Assembly (NCBI GenBank): GCA_012519695.1 | Contig: JAAYPT010000053.1 | Location: 36,285-100,284, forward strand | Source: Clostridiales bacterium | Lineage (GTDB): Bacteria > Bacillota > Clostridia > Lachnospirales > Lachnospiraceae | Direction: 5' to 3' | DNA length: 64,000 nucleotides | In this document: one piece after another, positions 28,957 through 38,199 of the stretch | How the letters are laid out: every line of letters begins with the position of its first letter | Position numbering within the stretch: position 1 is the first letter of the stretch | The notes under the pieces: model-generated | Told to the model about the DNA's origin: nothing | Database searches by the model: none | The model's input: the letters and a program-made list of their open reading frames with translations, nothing else | Translations under genes and position numbers: made by a program

Positions 28957-29217
28957 ATGGAAAAAGTAACATTTCAGGCTCCCGACAGTGACGAGAGCAT
29001 AGAATTTTATGTAGTAGAACAGACACGCATCAATGGAACAGATTATTTGTTAGTGTCAGTAGAAGAAGATGGAGATTCTGATGCATTTATATTAAAGGAT
29101 GTATCAAAGCAGGAAGAAGAAGATTCTGTGTATGAAATGGTGGAATCTGAGGAAGAATTGGAATATATCTCCAAAATTTTTGCAGAAATTTTAGAGGATG
29201 TAGATATCACATTATAA
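28957..29217 (+). CDS. DUF1292 protein (YrzB-like)
   Basis: 86 residues, strongly acidic, with the DUF1292 pattern FYVVEQTRINGTDYLLV followed by DAFILKDVSKQEEEDSVYEMV. The function is unknown. It is conserved as the third gene after the IreB- and RuvX-type genes (yrzL-yrrK-yrzB in B. subtilis). Start follows AAGAGGAATAAAAT. fur begins 30 bases later. Confidence 0.9.
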   Translation: MEKVTFQAPDSDESIEFYVVEQTRINGTDYLLVSVEEDGDSDAFILKDVSKQEEEDSVYEMVESEEELEYISKIFAEILEDVDITL

Positions 29218-29247
29218 TAAGCGAATTTTACAGAAAGGTGTTTCAGG

Positions 29248-29706
29248 ATGCTTCAGGACGATTTTAAGAAAATATTAAAAGAAAAAGGGCTTAAAATAAC
29301 GAAACAGAGAATGGTGGTATTGAAAGCTCTTGCATCTTGTGAAGACAAACATCTGACTGCGGAAGAAATATATGAAATAGTAAAAGCGGATTTCCCGGAA
29401 ATCGGACTGGCGACTGTTTACAGAACCATACAGTTGTTAGTAGAGCTTGACTTGGTGGAAAGTATTCAATTAGGTGATGGGTATGTGCGTTATGAAATTG
29501 GAAAGTTTCAGGGAGAAGAGACACATCATCACCATCATTTAATATGCTTAGAATGCGGAAAGATTATTTCTTTCCGAGATGATCTGTTGGATGAATTAGA
29601 GGCACGGATAATGGAATCAGCCTCTTTTCAGGTTATCAACCATGAAGTAAAGCTTTACGGCTATTGTAAAGAATGTTTGGAAAAGCGACAGAAGAGCCAG
29701 TCATAA
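29248..29706 (+). CDS. Fur-family metalloregulator
   Basis: 152 residues: N-terminal winged helix (LKITKQRMVVLKALAS and IGLATVYRTIQLLVELDL), then the metal-binding dimerisation domain with HHHHH, a CLECG pair and a CKEC pair forming the structural zinc site. Whether it senses Fe (Fur), peroxide (PerR) or Zn (Zur) cannot be settled by eye. It lies between DUF1292 and rnj in one direction with a 34-base gap, suggesting cotranscription. Confidence 0.93.
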   Translation: MLQDDFKKILKEKGLKITKQRMVVLKALASCEDKHLTAEEIYEIVKADFPEIGLATVYRTIQLLVELDLVESIQLGDGYVRYEIGKFQGEETHHHHHLICLECGKIISFRDDLLDELEARIMESASFQVINHEVKLYGYCKECLEKRQKSQS

Positions 29707-29740
29707 GATGCGGTGAAATGGCAACTTATGGAGGTGCAAT

Positions 29741-31414
29741 TTGAAGAAACAACAAACAACAAATCATTCAAAATTAAAAATTATTCCATTAGGCGGATTA
29801 GAGCAGATTGGAATGAACATTACTGCCTTTGAATATGAAGACAGTATTATTGTAGTAGACTGTGGATTATCATTCCCGGAAGATGACATGTTAGGAATTG
29901 ACTTGGTAATTCCAGATGTTACTTATTTGAAAAACAATATTGATAAAGTAAAGGGATTTTTTATTACCCATGGTCATGAAGATCATATCGGTGCGATTCC
30001 GTATGTATTAAAGGACATCAATGTTCCGATTTATGCTACCAAGCTTACCATTGGTATTATTGAAAATAAATTGCGTGAGCATAACATGCTGACAAAGGTA
30101 AAACGTAAGGTAGTAAAATACGGACAGCATATTAATTTGGGATGCTTCCGTGTGGAATTTATTAAAACAAATCATAGTATTCAGGATGCGGCAGCACTTG
30201 CTATTTACTCCCCGGCGGGAATTGTGGTGCATACAGGAGACTTTAAGGTGGATTATACACCGGTATATGGTGACCCAATTGATTTACAGCGTTTTGGAGA
30301 AATTGGGAAAAAAGGCGTACTTGCCTTGATGTGTGACAGTACCAATGCGGAACGTCCGGGATTTACAAGCTCAGAACGTACCGTAGGTAAGACATTTGAT
30401 AATATTTTTGCAGATCATCCAAGCACCAGAATTATTATCGCAACTTTTGCATCTAATGTAGACCGTGTACAGCAGATTATTAACTCTGCTTACAAGTATG
30501 GCAGAAAAGTGGTTGTAGAAGGTCGGAGTATGGTAAATATCATTAATACAGCAACAGAGCTTAGATATTTACAGATACCGGACAATACATTAATTGATAT
30601 AGAACAGTTGAAAAATTATCCGGATGAACAGACAGTGCTTATTACAACAGGAAGTCAGGGAGAGTCTATGGCAGCATTATCCCGTATGGCATCCAATCTG
30701 CATAAGAAGGTAACAATTAAGCCGGGAGATACTATTATTTTCAGTTCCAACCCAATCCCGGGAAATGAGAAAGCAGTTTCCAATGTAATCAATGAGTTGT
30801 TTATGAAGGGTGCAGAAGTTATTTTTCAGGATGCACATGTATCCGGACATGCTTGTCAGGAAGAGATTAAGTTAATTTATTCTTTAGTAAAGCCAAAGTA
30901 TGCCATTCCGGTGCATGGAGAATATAAGCATTTGACAGCGCAGGCGAAAGTGGCAGAAGAATTAGGAATCAATAAGGATAATATATTTATTTTATCTTCC
31001 GGTGATGTGTTAGAATTAGATGAAGATGGAGCAGCTGTAACCGGTCAGGTTCCGGTAGGTGATATTTTAGTAGACGGTCTTGGTGTAGGCGATGTAGGAA
31101 ACATTGTATTAAGAGATCGTCAGCATTTAGCAGAAGATGGTATTATTATCGTAGTAATGACATTAGAAGCCGGCAGCGGACAGGTATTAGCCGGACCGGA
31201 TATTGTAAGCCGTGGTTTTGTTTATGTAAGAGGTTCTGAAAGTCTTATGGATGAAGCAAAGCAGGTATTAGACGATACCATGGAGCATTGTATGGAAAAA
31301 AATATTACAGATTGGGGTAAAATTAAAACTTCAATTAAAGATGATTTAGGTGAATTTGTTTGGAAGAAAACAAAGAGAAGACCAATGATTATGCCAATTA
31401 TTATGGAAGTGTAG
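29741..31414 (+). CDS. rnj: Ribonuclease J
   Basis: 557 residues. Metallo-beta-lactamase/beta-CASP enzyme with IIVVDCGLSFPE, HGHEDHIGAIPY, VHTGDFKVD, MCDSTNAERPG, and C-terminal VHGEYKHL plus the RNase J C-terminal domain. It has 5'-3' exonuclease and endonuclease activity in mRNA turnover. The start is TTG 29741 behind GGAGGTG; no ATG in frame fits. The next gene starts within 10 bases of its stop. Confidence 0.95.
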   Translation: MKKQQTTNHSKLKIIPLGGLEQIGMNITAFEYEDSIIVVDCGLSFPEDDMLGIDLVIPDVTYLKNNIDKVKGFFITHGHEDHIGAIPYVLKDINVPIYATKLTIGIIENKLREHNMLTKVKRKVVKYGQHINLGCFRVEFIKTNHSIQDAAALAIYSPAGIVVHTGDFKVDYTPVYGDPIDLQRFGEIGKKGVLALMCDSTNAERPGFTSSERTVGKTFDNIFADHPSTRIIIATFASNVDRVQQIINSAYKYGRKVVVEGRSMVNIINTATELRYLQIPDNTLIDIEQLKNYPDEQTVLITTGSQGESMAALSRMASNLHKKVTIKPGDTIIFSSNPIPGNEKAVSNVINELFMKGAEVIFQDAHVSGHACQEEIKLIYSLVKPKYAIPVHGEYKHLTAQAKVAEELGINKDNIFILSSGDVLELDEDGAAVTGQVPVGDILVDGLGVGDVGNIVLRDRQHLAEDGIIIVVMTLEAGSGQVLAGPDIVSRGFVYVRGSESLMDEAKQVLDDTMEHCMEKNITDWGKIKTSIKDDLGEFVWKKTKRRPMIMPIIMEV

Positions 31415-31422
31415 GGATGTGT

Positions 31423-31749
31423 ATGAGTCGGGTAGATGAATGTATTGGACTTTTGGTAGAAGCATTAAAAGAAAGTCCGGAGTATCAAAAATATCAGGAA
31501 ATGCGTGGGAAGATTCATCAGGATCCGGAAAAAGAGCGACAGGTAAATGAATTCCGAAAGAGAGCATATTTGTTGCAAAATAGCAGAGAGCAGATTGACC
31601 TGTTTAACGAGATTGATCATTTACAGGAAGAAGCTGCGCCTCTGCAAGCACAGCCCGATGTAAGTGAATATTTGGCAGCAGAGCTGGCGTTATGCCGTAT
31701 GGTGCAACATATTAATTACCGCCTGATGCAGGAAATAGATTTCGATTAA
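31423..31749 (+). CDS. YlbF/YmcA-family protein
   Basis: About 108 residues, helical, with the family core LVEALKESPEYQKYQEM and DPEKERQVNEFRKRAYLLQ. In B. subtilis YlbF, YmcA and YaaT form the Y-complex that works with RNase Y in mRNA maturation. Location directly behind rnj supports an RNA-metabolism role. ATG 31423 is preferred over ATG 31417 because TAGGG is six bases upstream of it. An in-frame extension into rnj exists but is not expected to be used. Confidence 0.82.
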   Translation: MSRVDECIGLLVEALKESPEYQKYQEMRGKIHQDPEKERQVNEFRKRAYLLQNSREQIDLFNEIDHLQEEAAPLQAQPDVSEYLAAELALCRMVQHINYRLMQEIDFD

Positions 31750-31779
31750 GAAAAGCCAATTGGGAGAGTGAGGGATAGG

Positions 31780-32163
31780 ATGAAAAGCAAAACAACAGCG
31801 TTACACCTCATGGGATTTATTTTAAATATATTGATGATGGTTTTAGTTGTATTTGTAGTAATACAATTAGCATCCGTTGCTTATAATCTGGGGTATCGTG
31901 TTTTTACAGAACCGGCAATGGACGAATCTCCGGGAAGAGATGTTATGGTAGAAGTGGATCAGAATATGTCTGACTGGGATTTGGGAATTGAATTAGAAGA
32001 AAAAGGATTGGTAGAGAATCATTTGCTCTTTACCATACAGTTAAAGCTATCTTCTTACAAAAAAGATATTAAACCAGGGTTATATACCTTAAATACGTCT
32101 ATGACTGCAAAAGAGTTAATGCAGGTTATGGCGAAGGAAGAAAACGAGGAAATTGACGAATGA
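31780..32163 (+). CDS. Short MltG-like membrane protein (N-terminal domain only)
   Basis: About 127 residues: one membrane helix (about 8-33), then the LysM-like N-terminal subdomain of MltG/YceG (MSDWDLGIELEEKGLVENHLLFTI, SYKKDIKPGLYTLNTSMTAKELM). The catalytic YceG domain with its active-site Glu is absent, so transglycosylase activity is not expected. The stop overlaps the start of the next gene (ATGA), indicating translational coupling. B. subtilis yrrL (full mltG) occupies the same place before yrrM, so this looks like a shortened homologue. Confidence 0.78.
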   Translation: MKSKTTALHLMGFILNILMMVLVVFVVIQLASVAYNLGYRVFTEPAMDESPGRDVMVEVDQNMSDWDLGIELEEKGLVENHLLFTIQLKLSSYKKDIKPGLYTLNTSMTAKELMQVMAKEENEEIDE

Positions 32164-32816
32164 TAGTAGAAGAACGTCTGATTACCTATATCAATTCTCT
32201 GGATAATGGGAATACGGAATTTTTAGAAGAAATAGAAAAAGAGGCACGCAAAAATTATGTGCCTGTTATACGAAAAGAAACACAGAATTTATTGAAACTC
32301 CTGCTTGCCATGAACCGCCCAAAACGTATCTTAGAGGTGGGAACGGCAGTGGGATTTTCTGCATTGTTAATGGAAGAGTATAATCCGGTAGCATGTAAAA
32401 TTACTACCATTGAAAATTATGAGAAAAGAATTCCAATTGCAAGACAAAACTTTTTGTCCGCAGGCAAGCAGAATGTGATAGAATTATTAGAGGGAGATGC
32501 AGCAGAAGTTTTAAAAACATTGCAGGAACCCTATGATTTTATTTTTATGGATGCGGCAAAGGGGCAATACATAAATTTTTTACCGGAAGTCATGCGTTTG
32601 TTAAAAACAGGCGGGGTACTGGTATCAGATAATGTATTGCAGGATGGAGATATTATAGAGTCTCGATTTGCAGTTACCAGAAGAGACCGCACCATTCATA
32701 AAAGAATGCGGGATTATCTTTATGAGGTTACCCATATGGAAGAACTGATGACATCGGTATTGCCTGTGGGCGATGGGGTAACAATCAGTGTGAAAAAGGA
32801 AGGAAATAAAGTATGA
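32160..32816 (+). CDS. trmR: SAM-dependent O-methyltransferase, TrmR-like
   Basis: 218 residues, class I methyltransferase of the caffeoyl-CoA/YrrM type: ILEVGTAVGFSALLM, EGDAAEVL, FIFMDAAKGQY, VSDNVLQDGD. B. subtilis YrrM (TrmR) methylates 5-hydroxyuridine at tRNA position 34 to 5-methoxyuridine. The next gene encodes a U32 protein, the family that makes the hydroxylated precursor, which supports the same role here. It overlaps both neighbours by four bases (ATGA junctions). Confidence 0.82.
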   Translation: MIVEERLITYINSLDNGNTEFLEEIEKEARKNYVPVIRKETQNLLKLLLAMNRPKRILEVGTAVGFSALLMEEYNPVACKITTIENYEKRIPIARQNFLSAGKQNVIELLEGDAAEVLKTLQEPYDFIFMDAAKGQYINFLPEVMRLLKTGGVLVSDNVLQDGDIIESRFAVTRRDRTIHKRMRDYLYEVTHMEELMTSVLPVGDGVTISVKKEGNKV

Positions 32817-34048
32817 GAAAGCCAGAATTGCTTGTTCCGGCAAGCAGTCTTGAAGTATTAAAAGTTGCAGTTATTTTTGGAGCAGATGCCGTGTATATCG
32901 GTGGTGAAGTATTCGGACTTCGTGCCAAGGCAAAGAATTTTTCCAAGGAAGATATGAAAGAAGGAATTGCATTTGCGCATGCACATAATGTAAAAGTGTA
33001 TGTAACGGCTAATATTCTTGCACATAATTATGATTTAGAAGGTGTGAGAGAATATTTTGAAGAATTAAAAGAGATAAAGCCAGATGCACTGATTATTTCA
33101 GATCCCGGAGTATTTACCATAGCCAAGGAAGTCTGTCCGGAGATTGAGATTCATATCTCTACTCAGGCAAATAACACCAATTACGGAACCTATCAGTTCT
33201 GGTACAAGCAGGGAGCAAAACGAGTAGTTTCAGCAAGAGAGTTATCTTTAGCAGAAATTAAGGAGATTCGCCAAAATATTCCGGAAGAAATGGAAATCGA
33301 AACATTTATTCATGGAGCAATGTGTATTTCCTATTCCGGTAGATGTTTACTTAGCAATTTTTTTACCGGACGTGATGCAAATCAGGGAGCATGTACGCAT
33401 CCTTGTCGTTGGAAATATGCAGTAGTAGAAGAAAAACGTCCGGGAGAGTATTTACCGGTATATGAAAATGAGCGAGGAACTTATATTTTCAATTCCAAGG
33501 ATTTATGTATGATTGAGCATATTCCGGAAATGATAGATGCAGGTGTAGATAGTTTTAAAATCGAAGGCAGAATGAAAACAGCATTGTATGTTGCAACAGT
33601 AGCCAGAACTTATCGCAAAGCTATCGATGATTATTTAGAATCAGAAGAAAAGTATCGTGAGAATATGCCGTGGTATTTAGATCAGATTTCCAACTGTACC
33701 TATCGTCAGTTTACAACTGGATTTTTCTTCGGAAAGCCAAGCGAAGAGGCACAGATTTACGATAGCAATACCTATGTGAAAGAGTATACTTATCTTGGAA
33801 TTGTAGGAGAACAGAATGCACAGGGATTTTACAGAATTGAACAGAGAAATAAATTTTCTGTTGGGGAAGAAATCGAAGTAATGAAGCCAAACGGCGATAA
33901 CATCACTGTTACAGTAAAAGAAATACAGGATGAAGAGGGCAATCATATGGAATCTGCACCTCATCCAAAGCAAGTACTATATATTGATTTAGGGTATCCA
34001 TTAGAAAAGTTTGATATATTGCGTAGACAGGAGAAGGAGGAAATGTAA
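32813..34048 (+). CDS. trhP: U32-family protein, probable tRNA 5-hydroxyuridine synthase TrhP
   Basis: 411 residues with the U32 signature in ETFIHGAMCISYSGRCLLSNF and further cysteines (ACTHPCRW, NCTYRQF). Annotated historically as peptidase U32; E. coli TrhP and B. subtilis TrhP1/P2 hydroxylate U34 using prephenate. Unlike B. subtilis, where two U32 genes follow trmR, only one is seen here. It overlaps trmR by four bases, a strong sign of a common pathway. Confidence 0.85.
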   Translation: MRKPELLVPASSLEVLKVAVIFGADAVYIGGEVFGLRAKAKNFSKEDMKEGIAFAHAHNVKVYVTANILAHNYDLEGVREYFEELKEIKPDALIISDPGVFTIAKEVCPEIEIHISTQANNTNYGTYQFWYKQGAKRVVSARELSLAEIKEIRQNIPEEMEIETFIHGAMCISYSGRCLLSNFFTGRDANQGACTHPCRWKYAVVEEKRPGEYLPVYENERGTYIFNSKDLCMIEHIPEMIDAGVDSFKIEGRMKTALYVATVARTYRKAIDDYLESEEKYRENMPWYLDQISNCTYRQFTTGFFFGKPSEEAQIYDSNTYVKEYTYLGIVGEQNAQGFYRIEQRNKFSVGEEIEVMKPNGDNITVTVKEIQDEEGNHMESAPHPKQVLYIDLGYPLEKFDILRRQEKEEM

Positions 34049-34049
34049 T

Positions 34050-35105
34050 ATGAGTCAGGAGAAGTATGTAGCTTATGTGGGTACATATACCCATGGAAAC
34101 AGTGTTGGAATTCATATCTATGATGTAGATGTGGAGCAGGGGAAAATGGAAGAAAAAAAGGTGGTGCCAATCAATAATCCGTCACATTTGACGGTATCGG
34201 CAGATGGAAAGTTTTTATATTCCATCGCAGATGAAGGTGTGGCAGCATTTAAAATTCTTCCAGATGGTGATTTAGAGCCAATCAATGAAAAATGGATTGG
34301 TGGTATGCGTGGTTGCTATGTAGAAGTAGACAAAGAGAACAGATACTTGTTTGTAGGTGGATACCATGATGGCCGTGTTACTATGATGAATATTGAAAAA
34401 GATGGAAGTATTGGTGAAATTGCAGATGGTATTTTCCATACCGGAATGGGAAGAAGTATTGCAGAGCGCAATTACCGTCCACATGTAAACTGCGTAAAAC
34501 TTACACCACATGAAAACTATCTTTGTGCAGTAGACGGCGGATTAGATCAGGTAAAGATTTATAAGATTGACCGCAAAAATGGAAAACTACAAATGGCAGA
34601 TATTCTTAGAGAACATCTAGAGTCAGCACCTAGAATGATTCGTTTCTCTAAGGATGGCAATTATGCTTATGTATTGTGTGAGGAAAGCAATGCCATAGAT
34701 GTGTACCGATATGCATGTACACAGGATGGTCCACAGTTTGAAGAAATTCAATCCATTCCAACTGTAGATGCCAAAGAAAAGGCAAATTGCGGTGCATCTG
34801 ATATAGAAATAACAGAAGACGGAAATTATCTGTTTTGTTCCAATGCAGGAGTGAATACCGTAGTAATTTATCAGATAGATAAAAAGACAGGTATGTTAGA
34901 AGAAATATGTGATTCCAAGATTAGTGGAAACTATCCAAAGAGTATTGCGGTATTCCCGGATGACAAGCATTTTGTAAGTTTGAATCACGATACCAATCAA
35001 ATTACAATTTTCGCAATGAATTATGAGAAGAAATACTTTTTGATGGAAGGAAAGCCAATTTCCATTGACCAGCCAAACTGTATTTATATTCATAAGTTAG
35101 GATAA
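34050..35105 (+). CDS. Lactonase-family beta-propeller (6-phosphogluconolactonase-like)
   Basis: About 351 residues, seven-bladed propeller pattern with recurring ADGKFLYSIA, KDGNYAYVL and EDGNYLFCSN blades and the YVGTYTHGNSVGI N-terminus. The family includes cytoplasmic 6-phosphogluconolactonase (Pgl, YkgB/YbhE type); whether that activity applies here is uncertain. Start ATG 34050 follows AAGGAGG immediately after the trhP stop. A terminator follows. Confidence 0.82.
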   Translation: MSQEKYVAYVGTYTHGNSVGIHIYDVDVEQGKMEEKKVVPINNPSHLTVSADGKFLYSIADEGVAAFKILPDGDLEPINEKWIGGMRGCYVEVDKENRYLFVGGYHDGRVTMMNIEKDGSIGEIADGIFHTGMGRSIAERNYRPHVNCVKLTPHENYLCAVDGGLDQVKIYKIDRKNGKLQMADILREHLESAPRMIRFSKDGNYAYVLCEESNAIDVYRYACTQDGPQFEEIQSIPTVDAKEKANCGASDIEITEDGNYLFCSNAGVNTVVIYQIDKKTGMLEEICDSKISGNYPKSIAVFPDDKHFVSLNHDTNQITIFAMNYEKKYFLMEGKPISIDQPNCIYIHKLG

Positions 35106-35138
35106 AACAAAGCGTCCTATGATATAGAAAATAAGAAA

Positions 35139-35187
35139 AGAGCCACATGACAACCGGAGTAAAAACACAGTTGTTGTGTGGCTCTTA
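35139..35187. terminator. Bidirectional terminator between lactonase gene and aroC
   Basis: A 16-bp stem AGAGCCACATGACAAC / GTTGTTGTGTGGCTCT with G-T pairs, A-rich on the left and TTATTT on the right. A reversed copy of TATATCATAGGA lies just before it (35115-35126). Confidence 0.85.
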
Positions 35188-35229
35188 TTTACGCAAGTAG
35201 CAATGAAAAACTTTTATGTAGATAAAGGT

Positions 35230-36351
35230 TTAATATAATTTCTTTAAGTTTTCTACCTTACTTCCCATATTGCAAAGCAGTGCATCTAAGATAGTCAAAG
35301 CTGCCATAGATTCTACTACCACTACAGCTCTAGGCACAATAATCGGGTCGTGTCTTCCGTGAATGGAAATATCAATTTCTTCGCCGGATTTATTTACCGT
35401 TTGTTGTGTAGATGCAATAGAAGGGGTTGGTTTAAAAGCAGCACGGAAGATAACAGGTGCTCCGTTACTGATTCCACCTAAAATACCGCCGGCATGATTG
35501 GTAGCAGTAGTAACTTTTCCATCCTTCATACGAAAAGCGTCATTGTTTTCAAGACCGGTAGCAGAAGCAACACCGAAGCCGTCACCGATTTCAAATCCCT
35601 TTACAGCTCCAATAGAAAAAATAGCTTTTGCAAGGTCTACATCTAATTTATCAAAGACAGGGTCACCAAGTCCGGCAGGAACTCCTGTGATAATACATTC
35701 TACAATACCACCGGCAGAATTTTGCTGTGCAATACAGTCATCTAAAAAGTCTTGTGCTTTTGTGGAAGCATTATCTTCCGGCATGTACAGCGGGTTAGAA
35801 AGAATTTGCTGTTTTAATGTACTCATATCCTCTTGTAATAATTCGTCTGCCGTTTTTGAAATACTTACCGGACCGATAGAACGAGAGTAGGTAAGAAATG
35901 AGATGCCAAGTTGTGCTAATAGTTTAGCGGCAACAGCTCCGGCAGCTACGCGACCAATGGTTTCACGACCGGAAGAACGACCGCCACCACGGTAGTCGCG
36001 AAATCCGTATTTCATATCAAAGGTGTAGTCTGCATGACCTGGACGATAATAAGTAGCAATATCGCCATAATCCTTTGAACGTTGATTCTCGTTGAAAACA
36101 ACCAGACTAATGGGGGTTCCGGTTGTTTTTCCCTCAAATACACCGGAAAGAATCTGAACGGCATCATCTTCCTTGCGTGGGGTAGAGTAGCGGGATTGAC
36201 CCGGTTTTCTGCGATTTAAAAATGCTTGTATATCTTCTTCACAAAGAGAAAGTCCCGCAGGGCAGCCATCAATAACAACGCCGACACCTTTTCCGTGGGA
36301 TTCCCCCCATGTGGTAATTTTGAATTGTGTTCCAAAAGTTGAACCAGCCAT
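35230..36351 (-). CDS. aroC: Chorismate synthase
   Basis: 373 residues. Signatures: WGESHGKGVGVVIDGCPAGL, RSKDYGDIA with YRPGHADYTFDMKYG, RDYRGGGRSSGRETIGRVAAG, and C-terminal HDPIIVPRAVVVVESMAA. It eliminates phosphate from EPSP to make chorismate, using reduced FMN. Start follows GGAGG on the minus strand. It stands alone and divergent from tgt. No other shikimate gene is in the window. Confidence 0.97.
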   Translation of the reverse strand: MAGSTFGTQFKITTWGESHGKGVGVVIDGCPAGLSLCEEDIQAFLNRRKPGQSRYSTPRKEDDAVQILSGVFEGKTTGTPISLVVFNENQRSKDYGDIATYYRPGHADYTFDMKYGFRDYRGGGRSSGRETIGRVAAGAVAAKLLAQLGISFLTYSRSIGPVSISKTADELLQEDMSTLKQQILSNPLYMPEDNASTKAQDFLDDCIAQQNSAGGIVECIITGVPAGLGDPVFDKLDVDLAKAIFSIGAVKGFEIGDGFGVASATGLENNDAFRMKDGKVTTATNHAGGILGGISNGAPVIFRAAFKPTPSIASTQQTVNKSGEEIDISIHGRHDPIIVPRAVVVVESMAALTILDALLCNMGSKVENLKKLY

Positions 36352-36432
36352 AGCAACCTCCTGTTTTTGTATAATGTCTAAAGCATACTTATTTTATTAT
36401 AATAAACCTTTGGAAAAAAGAAAAGTATTTTG

Positions 36433-36461
36433 TTGAGAAAGTGGAAGAATTTTGATATAAT
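36433..36461 (+). promoter_or_regulatory. Sigma-A promoter for tgt
   Basis: TTGAGA (36433-36438), 17-base spacer, TATAAT (36456-36461), 43 bases before the ATG. Confidence 0.75.
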
Positions 36462-36503
36462 CGTTACTGTTCATATTATTGTTTATTATGGAAAGGAAAT
36501 CAT

Positions 36504-37640
36504 ATGTATAAGTTATTAAAACAGGAAGGCAGAGCAAAGCGTGGAGAATTTCATACAGTACATGGTGTGATTCAGACACCGGTATTCATGAATGTGGGAA
36601 CAGTAGCGGCCATAAAAGGTGCAGTATCTACGCAGGATCTATATCAGATAAAAACACAGGTAGAATTATCCAATACTTATCATCTTCATGTAAGACCGGG
36701 AGATGAGAAAATTAAGGCAATGGGTGGCTTGCATAAATTTATGTCATGGGACAAGCCGATTTTGACAGATTCCGGCGGATTTCAGGTATTTTCTTTAGCA
36801 AAGCTTCGCAAAATTAAAGAAGAGGGAGTATATTTTAACTCTCATGTAGATGGACGTAAGATATTTATGGGGCCGGAGGAAAGTATGCAGATTCAGTCTA
36901 ATCTGGCATCTACCATTGCAATGGCATTTGATGAATGTCCATCCAGTGTGGCAGAACGTTCTTATGTGGAGAATTCAGTGGCGAGAACCACACGTTGGTT
37001 GGAGCGTTGTAAGAAGAAAATGGCAAGATTGAATAGCTTAGAGGATACCATTAATAAGAATCAGTTACTGTTTGGAATCAATCAGGGAGCTATTTTTGAG
37101 GATATTCGTATAGATCATGCAAAGCGTATTTCTGAATTAGACTTAGACGGTTATGCAATTGGTGGATTAGCTGTTGGAGAGTCTCACGAGGAAATGTATC
37201 ATATTCTGGATGTGACAGTGCCGCATCTTCCGGTAAATAAGCCAACTTACCTGATGGGAGTGGGAAGCCCTGCCAATATTTTGGAAGGGGTAGAACGTGG
37301 AGTAGACTTTTTCGATTGTGTATATCCAAGTAGAAATGGCCGTCACGGTCATGTCTATACAAACCATGGGAAGTTAAACCTGTTCAACCAGAAGTACGAA
37401 TTAGATACCAGACCGATTGAAGAAGGATGCCAGTGTCCGACCTGTCAGCACTACAGCAGAGCTTATGTTCGCCATTTGCTGAAGGCAAAAGAGATGCTTG
37501 GAATGCGTTTGTGCGTACTTCATAATCTTTATTTTTATAATAATATGATGGAAGAAATTCGAGATGCCTTAGATGAAGGAAGATTCCATGCTTATAAGGA
37601 AGAAAAACTCTATCAGATGCAGCAGGGTGAAAACAGTTAA
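36504..37640 (+). CDS. tgt: tRNA-guanine transglycosylase
   Basis: 378 residues, TIM barrel with catalytic DSGGFQVFSL, GGLAVGESHEEM, and zinc site CQCPTCQHYSRAYVRHL. It exchanges G34 for preQ1 (or queuine) in GUN-anticodon tRNAs. The gene precedes yajC, the common Firmicutes/Proteobacteria arrangement. No queA or preQ1 riboswitch is visible nearby. Confidence 0.97.
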   Translation: MYKLLKQEGRAKRGEFHTVHGVIQTPVFMNVGTVAAIKGAVSTQDLYQIKTQVELSNTYHLHVRPGDEKIKAMGGLHKFMSWDKPILTDSGGFQVFSLAKLRKIKEEGVYFNSHVDGRKIFMGPEESMQIQSNLASTIAMAFDECPSSVAERSYVENSVARTTRWLERCKKKMARLNSLEDTINKNQLLFGINQGAIFEDIRIDHAKRISELDLDGYAIGGLAVGESHEEMYHILDVTVPHLPVNKPTYLMGVGSPANILEGVERGVDFFDCVYPSRNGRHGHVYTNHGKLNLFNQKYELDTRPIEEGCQCPTCQHYSRAYVRHLLKAKEMLGMRLCVLHNLYFYNNMMEEIRDALDEGRFHAYKEEKLYQMQQGENS

Positions 37641-37673
37641 ATCTAAAATAAGTATAAAATATTAGAAAATGAC

Positions 37674-37702
37674 TTGCCCTTATATTATATTTTGTGTACA
37701 AT
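37674..37702 (+). promoter_or_regulatory. Possible own promoter for yajC
   Basis: TTGCCC (37674-37679), 17-base spacer, TACAAT (37697-37702), within the 98-base tgt-yajC gap. Confidence 0.5.
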
Positions 37703-37738
37703 AAAAGAAGTGTATTTATAGATGCAGGAGGAAGAAAA

Positions 37739-38050
37739 ATGTCTATTTTAGCAACACAGAGCAGTGGTGTAGGTATTGGAATGTCCGTTTTATGGATTGT
37801 AATTATGTTTGTGGCATTATATTTTATGATGATTCGTCCACAGCAGAAGGAAACAAAAAAGAAAAATGCTATGCTTGCAGATTTAGCAGTTGGAGATACT
37901 GTTCTTACAACCAGCGGATTTTACGGAATGGTAATTGATATTAACGATGACACAATTATCGTGGAATTTGGTAACAACAAGAACTGCCGTATTCCAATGC
38001 AGAAGGCAGCAATTTCTATGGTAGAAAAGCCAGAAGACGCAGCTGAATAA
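37739..38050 (+). CDS. yajC: Preprotein translocase accessory subunit YajC
   Basis: 103 residues: one N-terminal membrane helix (about 11-32), then FMMIRPQQKETKKKNAML and the basic/acidic domain with GDTVLTTSGFYGMVIDI, diagnostic of YajC. YajC associates with SecDF-YidC at the membrane. Start ATG 37739 is preceded by GCAGGAGGAAG. secD/secF do not follow here; a terminator does. Confidence 0.94.
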   Translation: MSILATQSSGVGIGMSVLWIVIMFVALYFMMIRPQQKETKKKNAMLADLAVGDTVLTTSGFYGMVIDINDDTIIVEFGNNKNCRIPMQKAAISMVEKPEDAAE

Positions 38051-38087
38051 GAAGTGTAAGTAATACAAGACCTACAAAATTAATATG

Positions 38088-38142
38088 ATTCCCCTTAAGG
38101 AGACAAGGTAAATAACCAGAATCTACTTAAGGGGAATTTTTT
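38088..38142 (+). terminator. Terminator after yajC
   Basis: A perfect 12-bp stem ATTCCCCTTAAG (38088-38099) with CTTAAGGGGAAT (38125-38136), 25-base loop, then a T run. A TATATCATAGGAAAT repeat motif starts at 38142. Confidence 0.82.
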
Positions 38143-38199
38143 ATATCATAGGAAATAACGCTCGGACTCTTTTAAAGTAATATAATAAAAGTTTCTGGT

